Origin: DASQPR01 sp963836775
Lineage (GTDB): Bacteria > Actinomycetota > Actinomycetes > Mycobacteriales > Micromonosporaceae
Assembly: GCA_963836775.1 (NCBI GenBank)
Contig: CAWIKR010000002.1
Span: forward strand, 1,364,001 to 1,428,000
Direction: 5' to 3'
Length of the DNA: 64,000 bases
Position 1 is the stretch's first letter. Every line of letters begins with the position of its first letter. The notes below the pieces were generated by a model that was given only the letters and a program-made list of their open reading frames with translations, was not told the DNA's origin and ran no database searches. This document shows, piece by piece, positions 17,607 to 25,400 of the stretch. Both the position numbers and the translations under genes were made by a program.

Positions 17607-18737
17607 GTGACCGCGGAGCTCAGGATTCCGGATTCGATCAAGCCCGCCGACGGCCGGTTCGGCTCCGGGCCGAGCAAGGTCCGCCCGGAGGCGGTGGCCG
17701 CGCTCGCGGCTACCGGATCGTCGTATCTGGGCACGTCTCACCGGCAGGCTGGGGTCCGGTCCCAGGTGCGGCGACTGCGGCGCGGCCTGACCGATTTCTT
17801 CGCCTTGCCCGACGGATATGAAGTGGTCCTGGGCCTGGGTGGCACCCACGCCTTTTGGGACTCCGCCACCTTCGGGCTGATCCGGGCCAAGGCCCAACTG
17901 GCCGCCTTCGGCGAGTTCGGCACCAAGTTTGCCGAGGCGGTCTCGGCCGCGCCGTTCCTGCAGGCACCGACGATCCGCTCGGCGGCGCCCGGCTCAGCGG
18001 CCGAGCTGGTCTTCGAGGACGGCGTCGATGCCTACGCGACCACCCACAACGAAACCTCGACCGGGGTCGCCCTGCCGGTGCGGCGGATCGGCTCGGCCGA
18101 CTCGGCGCTGATGCTGCACGACGCCACGTCGGCGGCCGCCAGCCTCGACGTCGACGTGCGGGAAACCGACGCCTACTACTTCTCGCTGCAGAAGGGCCTC
18201 GGATCCGAGGGCGGGCTGTGGATCGCCCTCCTGTCCCCGGCCGCGATCGAGCGGGCCTACGCCATCCGATCCGATGGCCGCTACGTCCCGCCGTTCCTGG
18301 ACCTGGTCAGCGCCATCGAAAACTCGCGCTTGGATCAGACGCTCAACACCCCCGCGCTAGCCACCATCTTCCTGGCGGCGGAGCAGGTCGACTGGCTGAA
18401 CGCTCATGGTGGCCTGTCATGGGCGACGAAGCGGACCGCGGAGAGCGCGGCGATCCTGTACGGCTGGGCCGAACGGTCATCGTTTGCCACACCATTCGTA
18501 ACTGATCCGGCCGTGCGATCGCACGCCGTCGGCACCATCGACCTGGACGCGTCGATCAGTGCCGACGAGGTCGCCGCGGTGTTGCGGGCCAACGGCATCG
18601 TGGACACCGAGTCGTACCGCAAACTTGGCCGCAACCAACTTCGGATCGCGCTGTTCCCGGCAATCGAGCCGGCCGACATTGAAGCGCTGACATTGTGCAT
18701 CGACTGGATCGCTGGCAACCTGGAAGCTCGTTCTTAG
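17607..18737 (+). CDS. serC: Phosphoserine transaminase
   Basis: A 376-residue class V aminotransferase of the actinobacterial SerC type: opening IPDSIKPADGRFGSGPSKVRP, the GTSHRQ motif, and the PLP-binding Lys (K196) in YYFSLQKGLGSEGG. It converts 3-phosphohydroxypyruvate and glutamate to phosphoserine, the second step of serine synthesis. The start is a GTG at 17607 with GAGG about 8 nt upstream; the longer frame back to 17172 overlaps citrate synthase and is spurious. The stop codon lies inside the left arm of a terminator hairpin. Confidence 0.95.
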   Translation: MTAELRIPDSIKPADGRFGSGPSKVRPEAVAALAATGSSYLGTSHRQAGVRSQVRRLRRGLTDFFALPDGYEVVLGLGGTHAFWDSATFGLIRAKAQLAAFGEFGTKFAEAVSAAPFLQAPTIRSAAPGSAAELVFEDGVDAYATTHNETSTGVALPVRRIGSADSALMLHDATSAAASLDVDVRETDAYYFSLQKGLGSEGGLWIALLSPAAIERAYAIRSDGRYVPPFLDLVSAIENSRLDQTLNTPALATIFLAAEQVDWLNAHGGLSWATKRTAESAAILYGWAERSSFATPFVTDPAVRSHAVGTIDLDASISADEVAAVLRANGIVDTESYRKLGRNQLRIALFPAIEPADIEALTLCIDWIAGNLEARS

Positions 18738-18760
18738 AGCCTCGGTCGAGGCTTTAAGAA
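18731..18760 (+). terminator. Terminator hairpin overlapping the serC stop
   Basis: Arms TTCTTAGAGCCTC (18731-18743) and GAGGCTTTAAGAA (18748-18760) pair along 13 bp (one G-U) around a GGTC loop; the stop TAG at 18735-18737 is inside the stem. Confidence 0.8.
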
Positions 18761-18877
18761 CGCCTCCAAACGCGATTGTGAACCGCTTTCGGGGAGGCTC
18801 GGCGTGGCCTGCAAGCGGGTCGTGCGCAAACAGCGTACGGTGATGCTCTAGTCGCGCGAGCGGGACGGAGGTGCGCT

Positions 18878-19939
18878 ATGCGGCCAGTGCGCTTCGTCAC
18901 CGTGTCCGAAGACGGCCAGGCATTTGTCCTGGCTGACGAGGTTGGCCGGCTCCTGGCTCTGCCCCTCGACGACCGGCTGGCCACCGCACTGAAGACCGAC
19001 AACGCTACCGCCACGACGTCGGCGATCTCGGCTCCGGATCCGGCCGGTGCGCTGTCGCCACGCGACATCCAGGCCCGCATCCGGGCCGGCGAAAGTGCCG
19101 ACGAAGTGGCTCGCATCGCAGGCGTGCCGGTCGACCGGGTGCTCCGCTATGCCGGCCCGGTGCTGCAGGAGCGCGCGATGCTCGCTCAGCATGCCCGCCG
19201 GACCAAGCTCAAGGGCCAGGATAAGAATGCGACCCTGGCGCAGGTCATCGACGCACGTCTGGCACAGCACGGCGTCGATGCCGAAAAGATTTCCTGGGAC
19301 GCCTACCGCCGCGACGACGGCACTTGGCGGATCGTCGCCACGTGGCCCAGCGGCAAGGCCACCGCGACCGCGATGTGGGAGCTGGACAAGGCCCGCCAGC
19401 TGGTGACCGCGCACGACGACATGGCGCAATACCTGTCCGTCGACCGTCCGTCGCCAGTGCTTCAGCAGGAGCTGAGCGAGCGCCACGGTCACTCGATCGG
19501 CGCACCGATGCGGGGCGAGTCCAGTCGCGGCGATCTCGGGTTCGGGCCGCGCGGTGACAATCGCGGTCACGAGCCGATGCGTCCTGCTCCGGACAGTGCA
19601 CGCCGGGAGACCCGTCCGGGCCGGGGCCTGACGGCGGACCCGGTGCGGGCCGGGCGCGACGCCCTCCTCGCCAGTCTGGAGCGCGACGAGCAGGAGGCGG
19701 CTGCGAAGGTACGTCCGGCGGCCAGCACCCGGCCGCGTGGTGGCGGCGCGTTCGACCCGGATCCGGACGCTCCGATGGAGGTCCCGGCAGTTCCGTCGCT
19801 GGCGGTGCTGCGGCCGCGCCGCACCAACGTGGCCGAGGCCGAGTCCGCCGACCAGGCTCCGGAGAAGCCGCGCAAGCGTGCCCCGAGCTGGGACGACGTG
19901 CTGTTCGGCACGGCCCCATCGGCTCGCGAAAGCAGCTGA
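18878..19939 (+). CDS. sepH: Septation protein SepH (DUF3071)
   Basis: A 353-residue SepH. The N-terminal DUF3071 domain (about 1-165) contains LSPRDIQARIRAGESADEVARIAG, a helix-turn-helix-like motif, and a domain ending in TATAMWELDKARQLVTAHDD. The rest is a long disordered Arg/Pro/Asp-rich tail ending KRAPSWDDVLFG. In Streptomyces and Mycobacterium SepH binds FtsZ and promotes filament assembly at division sites. GGAGG sits 6 nt before the ATG. It follows serC after a terminator; the methyltransferase downstream overlaps or nearly abuts its 3' end. Confidence 0.93.
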   Translation: MRPVRFVTVSEDGQAFVLADEVGRLLALPLDDRLATALKTDNATATTSAISAPDPAGALSPRDIQARIRAGESADEVARIAGVPVDRVLRYAGPVLQERAMLAQHARRTKLKGQDKNATLAQVIDARLAQHGVDAEKISWDAYRRDDGTWRIVATWPSGKATATAMWELDKARQLVTAHDDMAQYLSVDRPSPVLQQELSERHGHSIGAPMRGESSRGDLGFGPRGDNRGHEPMRPAPDSARRETRPGRGLTADPVRAGRDALLASLERDEQEAAAKVRPAASTRPRGGGAFDPDPDAPMEVPAVPSLAVLRPRRTNVAEAESADQAPEKPRKRAPSWDDVLFGTAPSARESS

Positions 19940-20684
19940 CCTGCCGTCCAATGGTGCGTATGGCTCAGGCCACGCGAGCGTTTACGACGATCTCTATGAC
20001 GGTCGTGGCAAGGACTACGCGGCCGAAAGCCATCTCATCGCGACGCTGATCGAGGCTCGCCGTCCGAGCGCGGCCAGTCTCCTCGACGTTGGCTGCGGCT
20101 CCGGCCGGCACCTGGAATATCTTGCAACCACGTTCTCCGAGGTCTCCGGCTCCGAGCCATCCGACGCGATGCGCGATTACGCGCGACAGCGGCTGCCCGA
20201 CGTTGAGTTGTTCGACCAGGGCCTGCCGGACCTGCGGCTGGACCGTCGCTTCGACGCGGTGACCTGCATGTTCTCAGTGATCGGCTATGTCGGCGGCGAG
20301 ACAGGTTCGGTCGATGCGCTCGACGCCGCGGTCGCGGCCATGGCCGCGCATCTCACGCCGCACGGCGTACTGCTCGTGGAACCGTGGATGTTCGCCGAGC
20401 AATACCGAGTCGGGCACGTCGGGAGTGACTTCACGCGTACGCCCGCCGGCCGCGCCATCTTCCGCATGTCGCACTCGGGCATCACCGTGGCCGGGCGGGT
20501 CAGCGTGCTGACGATGAACTACCTGGTCGGAGATGACGACGGCGTCGCTCACTTCGAGGACACCCACCTGCTGACGATGTACACGAGACCGGACCTCGAG
20601 GGCGCGTTCGGTCGAGCCGGGCTCAGCTTCGAGTTCGTCGAGGATGTGTTCACTCGTGGCGTCGCGATCGGTGTCGCACCGTAG
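19878..20684 (+). CDS. Class I SAM-dependent methyltransferase (DesVI-like); start uncertain
   Basis: A SAM methyltransferase whose conserved region begins YGSGHASVYDDLYDGRGKDY (about 19968). Motif I is LLDVGCGSGRHLEYL; later CMFSVIGYV, LLVEPWMFAEQY and the C-terminal sheet resemble DesVI/TylM1-type amino-sugar N-methyltransferases. The start is a problem: homologues normally begin at or just before YGS, but no ATG, GTG or TTG lies there in frame. The nearest upstream in-frame start is GTG 19878, inside sepH (62-bp overlap); CTG at 19941, two bases past the sepH stop, is an alternative. Methyl acceptor unknown; the end is firm. Confidence 0.75.
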   Translation: MPRAGTTCCSARPHRLAKAADLPSNGAYGSGHASVYDDLYDGRGKDYAAESHLIATLIEARRPSAASLLDVGCGSGRHLEYLATTFSEVSGSEPSDAMRDYARQRLPDVELFDQGLPDLRLDRRFDAVTCMFSVIGYVGGETGSVDALDAAVAAMAAHLTPHGVLLVEPWMFAEQYRVGHVGSDFTRTPAGRAIFRMSHSGITVAGRVSVLTMNYLVGDDDGVAHFEDTHLLTMYTRPDLEGAFGRAGLSFEFVEDVFTRGVAIGVAP

Positions 20685-20693
20685 ACCGAACCC

Positions 20694-21260
20694 CTAGTGG
20701 ATCGGGGCGCGATGCACCGTCTCGTGCCAGGGTTTCGGGCCGAGATGCGACGAGACCAGGCACATCTCGTCGAGCGTCCACTCCGGTCCGGCGTACGCGG
20801 CGAGGCGAGCCAGGGACTCGTCCAGGATCGGGCGGGGCACCCGATCGCCGGGCCGGGCAATCGTCAGGTGTGCCCGGAATGGCTTGCGATCGTACGGGAG
20901 CCGGGCGTGCTTGAGCGCGCGCCGGGCGGCCGCTGCCGACGGCTCCAGATCGCCACCCGCGAGTCCGGCCCACGCGGTGGTGAAGCGACCACGGCCGAAC
21001 CTGCCGCCGCCGGCGATGCGGATCGGCGCCGGAGCCGACACCGAAGCCGCCGCGGCGTCGAGCGCCCCGATCGCCAGGTCTAGCCGGTCATCCTCGACAT
21101 CGCCGAGGAAGGCCAGCGTGACGTGCCAGAGTGCCGGGTTCGCCAGGCGTAGGTTCGCGTCATGGTCGCGGGCATACGCGACCATCGGCAATGACGTCAC
21201 CTCAGCCCCGAGGTGGTCCAGCGCGGCCCGGGACGGGTACGCCGCCGCGAACAGCCGCAC
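20694..21260 (-). CDS. thpR: RNA 2',3'-cyclic phosphodiesterase (2'-5' RNA ligase family)
   Basis: A 188-residue 2H phosphoesterase with both HxT/S motifs: HVT in ALWHVTLAFLG and HLT in FRAHLTIARP. ThpR opens 2',3'-cyclic phosphates; in vitro it can also form 2'-5' RNA linkages. It starts at GTG 21260, one base after the stop of the upstream small membrane protein gene, and the longer frame to 21443 overlaps that gene. The two are therefore a tight operon. Length is normal for the family. Confidence 0.92.
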   Translation of the reverse strand: MRLFAAAYPSRAALDHLGAEVTSLPMVAYARDHDANLRLANPALWHVTLAFLGDVEDDRLDLAIGALDAAAASVSAPAPIRIAGGGRFGRGRFTTAWAGLAGGDLEPSAAAARRALKHARLPYDRKPFRAHLTIARPGDRVPRPILDESLARLAAYAGPEWTLDEMCLVSSHLGPKPWHETVHRAPIH

Positions 21261-21261
21261 C

Positions 21262-21699
21262 CTACTTGTGGTCCGTCTTGCCGTCGACGCCGAGTTCCAT
21301 GGCGATATACCCGAGCACGAGACCGGCCTCAAGGAGCGCACCCTCGATGCGTACCCGCTCGATGTCTTTATCCAGGCCGTCGAGGACGGTGAGGTGCTCG
21401 GTGAGGCCGAGCGCCGCGCAGGCCAGCACCAGGCGGCGGTCATAGGAGGCGGTCAGCGCGGCGCGCATCTGGCGATTCTGGGTCTGCACGATCCGAGCCG
21501 AGCCAAGTCGGTGCAGGTCGGCCGCGATGTCTTCGAGCGCCGGCGGCGGGTCGACGTGGTGCCGTCGGCGCAAACGGCGATAAGTCCGGGCGATCGTGAC
21601 ACAAGCGTCATCAACGAAGATGATGGCGAACACCACGCACGGCAGCGCCGCCAGAATGGCGACGGCCGTGATCACGAGCAACGCGCTACGGACCGCCAC
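21262..21699 (-). CDS. Single-pass membrane protein, hypothetical
   Basis: A 145-residue protein: an N-terminal transmembrane helix (ALLVITAVAILAALPCVVFAIIF), then a mostly helical cytoplasmic part rich in Arg, Leu and Ala, with RTYRRLRRRHHVDPPPALEDIAADLHRL following the membrane. No catalytic motif is recognised. It ends one base before thpR, so the two are co-transcribed. Similar short anchored proteins occur beside thpR-like genes in actinobacteria, but I cannot name the family. Confidence 0.75.
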   Translation of the reverse strand: MAVRSALLVITAVAILAALPCVVFAIIFVDDACVTIARTYRRLRRRHHVDPPPALEDIAADLHRLGSARIVQTQNRQMRAALTASYDRRLVLACAALGLTEHLTVLDGLDKDIERVRIEGALLEAGLVLGYIAMELGVDGKTDHK

Positions 21700-21759
21700 G
21701 TCTTCCCACGCTAATTTGTCGCACCACTCTGTGGCCAGTCAATTACGTGCCGTGTCAGG

Positions 21760-23064
21760 TCACGAGTTGGTAGAGGCCAGGACCGGCTCGCGCTCGGCGG
21801 CGACATAGAGCCGCACCGGATTGCGCGCCAGCCGCACCCGTCCACCGGTCCGGCGCAGCTCGTAACCCAACACGAACAACGCCGCGATCAGCGACAACAC
21901 GCCGCCGAGCCAGATCCCGGACCGAGCGCCGAAGGTCTCCGCGCACCAGCCGACCAGCGGCGCGCCGATCGGCGTGGTGCCCATGAACACCATTATGTAG
22001 AGAGCCATGACCCGGCCTCGGTAGGCCGCATCGGTGCCCATCTGGACCCGCTGGTTGGCCGCCTGGGCGAAGAAGATCATGGCGAATCCGGTCGGCACCA
22101 GCACCAGGAGCGTGAGACCAAAGGTCGGTAGGAGGCCGACCAGCGACTCGAGTGCGCAGAACACAATCGCCGAGGTGATCACCAGCCAGGTGGACGGACG
22201 CTTCTTCCGGGTGCCGCCGGCGAGCGCGCCGAACAAGGCGCCGACCGCGACCGCGGTGCTGAACAGACCGAACTCCGCGGCGCTGCGGTGGAACACGTTC
22301 TTCGCGAGCACCGCCAGGGTGATCTGGAAGTTGAAGGCAAGCATGCCGAGGACCAGCATCAGCACCATCGGGATGATCAGGTCGATGCGCCCGCGGACAT
22401 ACCGGATGCCATCGCGAATCTTGGCGTCGCCCTTGGCGATGGCGCCCTTGATGTCGTCTCGGTGCAGCTCTGCCGGGTTCATCCGGGCCAAGGCGATCAA
22501 AGGACCCGCATAGGTGAACGCGTTCAGCACGAAAGAGGTGCCGGTGCCGAGCGTCGCGATGGTGATGCCGCCGACCGCCGGGCCGATGATCCGAGCCGAG
22601 TTGAACGTCGCCGACGACAGCGACAGGGCATTGGGCAACAGGTCGCGCCCGACCATCTCGGACACGAACGCCTGCCGTGTCGGGGTCTCCAGCGACGAGA
22701 CCGTGCCCCAGAACGCGGCGAAGACGAACACTTGCCACAGCTCAACGACACCGCTGACGACCAGGGCGCCCATGATCGCGGCGAGAACGGTGTAGACGGA
22801 CAGCGCGATCATCAGGAGCTTGCGCTTGTCGAACCGGTCGGCGAGCTTGCCGCCGTAGAGGGTGAGCAGCAGGATCGGGGCGAACTGAAGGGCGGTCACG
22901 AAGCCAAGTGCGGTCGGCGAATTGTGCGAAAGCGTGAGGACCAGCCAGTCCTGGGCGGTGATCTGCATCCAGCCACCGATCAGGGAAACGATCTGGCCAG
23001 ACGCGTAGAGCCGATAGTTACGGACGGACAGTGCCTGGAATTGAGTTCTTAGCCGAACTCGCAC
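21760..23064 (-). CDS. MFS transporter (EntS/MFS_3-like exporter)
   Basis: A 434-residue polytopic protein with about 12 helices and MFS_3 features: FQALSVRNYRLYASGQIVSLIGGWMQ at the N-terminus, motif A LYGGKLADRFDKRKLLM, LETPTRQAFVSEMVGRDLLPNALSL, and AYRGRVMALYIMVFMGTTPIG before helix 10. These are drug- or siderophore-type exporters. The MarR-family gene lies 17 bp upstream on the same strand, so its repression and induction by a small molecule are plausible. Start ATG at 23064 with the conserved opening soon after. Confidence 0.92.
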   Translation of the reverse strand: MRVRLRTQFQALSVRNYRLYASGQIVSLIGGWMQITAQDWLVLTLSHNSPTALGFVTALQFAPILLLTLYGGKLADRFDKRKLLMIALSVYTVLAAIMGALVVSGVVELWQVFVFAAFWGTVSSLETPTRQAFVSEMVGRDLLPNALSLSSATFNSARIIGPAVGGITIATLGTGTSFVLNAFTYAGPLIALARMNPAELHRDDIKGAIAKGDAKIRDGIRYVRGRIDLIIPMVLMLVLGMLAFNFQITLAVLAKNVFHRSAAEFGLFSTAVAVGALFGALAGGTRKKRPSTWLVITSAIVFCALESLVGLLPTFGLTLLVLVPTGFAMIFFAQAANQRVQMGTDAAYRGRVMALYIMVFMGTTPIGAPLVGWCAETFGARSGIWLGGVLSLIAALFVLGYELRRTGGRVRLARNPVRLYVAAEREPVLASTNS

Positions 23065-23081
23065 TTAGGCGTGCGCCTCCT

Positions 23082-23528
23082 CTAATCCTTGGCCAACCTC
23101 GTCAAAATGGCGGCGGCGGCGTTCAACGTTGCCTGCTCCTCGGCGGTGAGGCCGGCCAACCGGTTCGTCAGCCACTCATCGCGAGCGCGTCGGTGCTCGG
23201 TGAAGACCTCGCGTCCGGCGTCGGTGGCGGACAACACGACCTGGCGACCGTCGGTCGGGTGCGGGGTGCGCTGCACCAGACCGAGCTGTTCCAACTTCGC
23301 GACGATCTTGGTAAGCGTCGGAGGCTGCACCCGCTCGGCTTCAGCCAACTCCCGGGGCGTCAGCGCGCCCGCGAGTTCCAGGCTGGTCAGCGCGGACAGT
23401 TGGGACTGCGTGACATCGCCCAGCGGCCGGACCTGCCGAAGCCGCCGGTTCAGCCGGACGATGCCGTCGCGTAGCGTGGTGGCCAGCGCTGCCGGGTTAA
23501 CCCGGTTTGTGCCAGTCCGCTCCGCCAT
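23082..23528 (-). CDS. MarR-family transcriptional regulator
   Basis: A 148-residue winged-helix regulator: GDVTQSQLSALTSLELAGAL is the first helix pair, LTPRELAEAERVQPPTLTKIVAKL the helix-turn-helix, and RTPHPTDGRQVVLSATDAGR the wing. GGGAGG sits 6 nt before the ATG at 23528 (a start 12 nt upstream is less likely). An inverted repeat ATTAG-N5-CTAAT lies 22 bp upstream over a TATGCT -10 box. It heads an operon with the MFS exporter, a classic MarR-efflux pair. Confidence 0.92.
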   Translation of the reverse strand: MAERTGTNRVNPAALATTLRDGIVRLNRRLRQVRPLGDVTQSQLSALTSLELAGALTPRELAEAERVQPPTLTKIVAKLEQLGLVQRTPHPTDGRQVVLSATDAGREVFTEHRRARDEWLTNRLAGLTAEEQATLNAAAAILTRLAKD

Positions 23529-23549
23529 GGTGCCTCCCACTGCTCGGTC

Positions 23550-23564
23550 ATTAGCATAACTAAT
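23550..23564 (-). promoter_or_regulatory. Putative MarR operator over a -10 box
   Basis: ATTAG-CATAA-CTAAT (23550-23564) overlaps a minus-strand TATGCT (23553-23558); a wider TTAGC...GCTAA pair (23551-23576) surrounds it. Position fits autorepression of the MarR-MFS operon. Confidence 0.65.
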
Positions 23565-23651
23565 AAGCTCAGCTAACGAAGTTTTATTCCGGCATGACGC
23601 GCGTCACGTCAGCCGATCACCGCCGAATTCCCTGCCTGTAGTCTCACGTTC

Positions 23652-23924
23652 GTGTCCACACCGCAACCGGAGACCACCAGCGAGTCGGCGCCACCGCCGC
23701 TGAAACCGCTGGATCCTCCGACCGTGCCGTTCGCCGTCGGCGGCATGATCCTGTGGGCCATCGCATGGCTGATCGTCCGCCCGATCAGCGACGACCATCC
23801 GAGCTGGCCGCGGATCTGCATCGCCGGCTTCCTCTCCGGCATCGTCGGCCTGGCCGTCATGATCGTGCACGATCGTAATCGGCGCGCCCGGCGAAATGCG
23901 GCACCGCGCTCCGACGTGGACTAG
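23652..23924 (+). CDS. DUF2530 small membrane protein
   Basis: A 90-residue protein with a Pro-rich N-terminus and two predicted helices (VPFAVGGMILWAIAWLIV and CIAGFLSGIVGLAVMIV), ending in a basic tail (NRRARRNAAP). This is the actinobacterial DUF2530 pattern: Pro-rich head, W-containing helix 1, short loop with SWPRIC, helix 2. Function unknown. GTG start at 23652. The OsmC gene follows after 10 bp on the same strand, so both may be one transcript. Confidence 0.85.
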   Translation: MSTPQPETTSESAPPPLKPLDPPTVPFAVGGMILWAIAWLIVRPISDDHPSWPRICIAGFLSGIVGLAVMIVHDRNRRARRNAAPRSDVD

Positions 23925-23934
23925 CGTCGGACGC

Positions 23935-24360
23935 ATGCCTACTCGAACTTCTTCTGCTCAGTGGAACGGCAACCTCACCGAGGGCTCCGGCACGATGCGC
24001 CTGGGCTCCGGTGCCTACGAAGGCAAGTTCTCCTTCGTCTCCCGATTTGAGAACGGCGACGGCACCAACCCGGAGGAGCTGATCGCGGCGGCCCACGCCG
24101 GATGCTTCTCGATGGCGTTCTCCAATGCGCTGGCCAAGGCCGGATTCACGCCGACCTCGGTGAAGACCAGCGCGACCGTGCACCTGGACAAGGGCGCGGC
24201 CGGCTTCGGCATCACCAGCATCGATCTGGACACTGTCGGCGAGGTGCCCGGCATCAACGACACGCAATTCCAGGAGATCGCCGCCGACGCCAAGGCCAAC
24301 TGCCCGGTGTCGCAGGCCCTGAAGGCGGTCGACATCACGCTCAACGCCAAGCTGGCATAG
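23935..24360 (+). CDS. OsmC/Ohr-family peroxiredoxin
   Basis: A 141-residue OsmC-like thiol peroxidase. The peroxidatic Cys is in AAHAGCFSMAFSNAL and the second Cys in AKANCPVSQALK; the Arg-containing strand (SRFENGDG) is also typical. It detoxifies organic hydroperoxides. Start ATG at 23935 gives MPTRTSSAQWNG, normal for the subfamily; an earlier start at 23896 would overlap DUF2530. A strong hairpin terminator follows. Confidence 0.93.
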   Translation: MPTRTSSAQWNGNLTEGSGTMRLGSGAYEGKFSFVSRFENGDGTNPEELIAAAHAGCFSMAFSNALAKAGFTPTSVKTSATVHLDKGAAGFGITSIDLDTVGEVPGINDTQFQEIAADAKANCPVSQALKAVDITLNAKLA

Positions 24361-24377
24361 ACGACGCGGACCGACAC

Positions 24378-24403
24378 AAAGGCCGGCGGTGACGCCGGCC
24401 TTT
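24378..24403 (+). terminator. Intrinsic terminator of the OsmC gene
   Basis: AAAGGCCGGCG (24378-24388), GTGA loop, exact complement (24393-24403) ending CCTTT; 18 bp past the stop. Confidence 0.85.
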
Positions 24404-24435
24404 CGGCTGTCTGAGGCACTCACCCGCCTTGCCGC

Positions 24436-24549
24436 ACCGGCTTCGTTTGACCAGCTTCGCTTGACCGGCTTTGCGTGACCGGCTTTTGCAGGCCCACCAC
24501 GCTTTGCCGGACCCGTGGCGACCGGCTTTGTCGGACCCGTGGCGACAAT
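24436..24549. repeat. Two adjacent families of short tandem repeats
   Basis: Four imperfect copies of a 14-bp unit ACCGGCTTYGYKTG run from 24436 to 24491, followed by two copies of a 24-bp unit (CTTTGYCGGACCCGTGGCGAC...) at 24502-24525 and 24526-24549. They fill most of the gap between the OsmC terminator and the thioesterase start. Confidence 0.75.
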
Positions 24550-24556
24550 GGCTGTC

Positions 24557-25369
24557 ATGGCCGACACACCCCCGCGCACCGATCCCGCCTTTTATGTCCG
24601 CGCCAGCGAGAACACCTATGACTCGACGGTGTTCACTCGCGGCCCTTGGGATGCCAGGTCACAACACGCCGGCCCACCGGCGGCGCTTCTCGGATACGCG
24701 ATCGAGCACCGGCTGGACGCACGGCCCGAGATGCGCGTGGCCCGAATCGCGTACGACATCACCCGGCCGGTGCCGATCGACACGCTGACCATCACGACCA
24801 AGGTGGAGCGATCTGGACGCCGCACCGAATACGTGAGCGCGGAGGTCAGCACCGACGACGGCGTGGTCGCCATGGCCGCGCGCGCCCTGCTGATCCGGTC
24901 TGATGCCGGAGCCAGCCCGGAGGTTTTCGCCGGCTCGGTGCAGGCACCGCCGGATCGGCTCGCCGACGAGACCGCGGCGTTTCCGTTCGACGAGGGCTAC
25001 CACACCGCCATCAACAACCGGTACGCGTCCGGCTCGTTCGCCGAACCCGGCCCGGCCACCGTGTGGTTCCGAATGAAATACCCGTTGATCCTCGGCGAAC
25101 CGATCGACCCACTGTCCCGGGTGCTGGTCGCCGCCGACTCCGGCAACGGTGTGAGCCAGGTGCTGAGCCCCTATGAGTATGTCTTCGTCAATCCGGAACT
25201 CACCGTGCACCTGCATCGATACCCCGTTGGCGAGTGGGTCTGCCTGGACGCGGCGTCGACCATCACTGGCGACGGCATCGGTCTGGCCGACACCGGCCTA
25301 TATGACGCCACCGGGCAGATCGGCCGCGGCACGCAGTCGCTCTACGTCGCCAAACGGGGCGCGCACTAG
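24557..25369 (+). CDS. Acyl-CoA thioesterase-like double hot-dog protein
   Basis: A 270-residue TesB-like thioesterase-family protein with two hot-dog halves: QHAGPPAALLGYAIEH in the first (helix with the usual HGG-like turn), and DSGNGVSQVLSPYEYVFVNPELTVHLHRYPVGEWV in the second, ending GLADTGLYDATGQIGRGTQSL. It probably hydrolyses an acyl-CoA. Start choice is between ATG 24548 and ATG 24557; neither has a clear ribosome site and both begin at the edge of the repeat region. It converges on the DUF3027 gene with 31 bp between stops. Confidence 0.88.
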   Translation: MADTPPRTDPAFYVRASENTYDSTVFTRGPWDARSQHAGPPAALLGYAIEHRLDARPEMRVARIAYDITRPVPIDTLTITTKVERSGRRTEYVSAEVSTDDGVVAMAARALLIRSDAGASPEVFAGSVQAPPDRLADETAAFPFDEGYHTAINNRYASGSFAEPGPATVWFRMKYPLILGEPIDPLSRVLVAADSGNGVSQVLSPYEYVFVNPELTVHLHRYPVGEWVCLDAASTITGDGIGLADTGLYDATGQIGRGTQSLYVAKRGAH

Positions 25370-25400
25370 GTGTCTTTCGACGACCGCCGCCCACGCCGGC

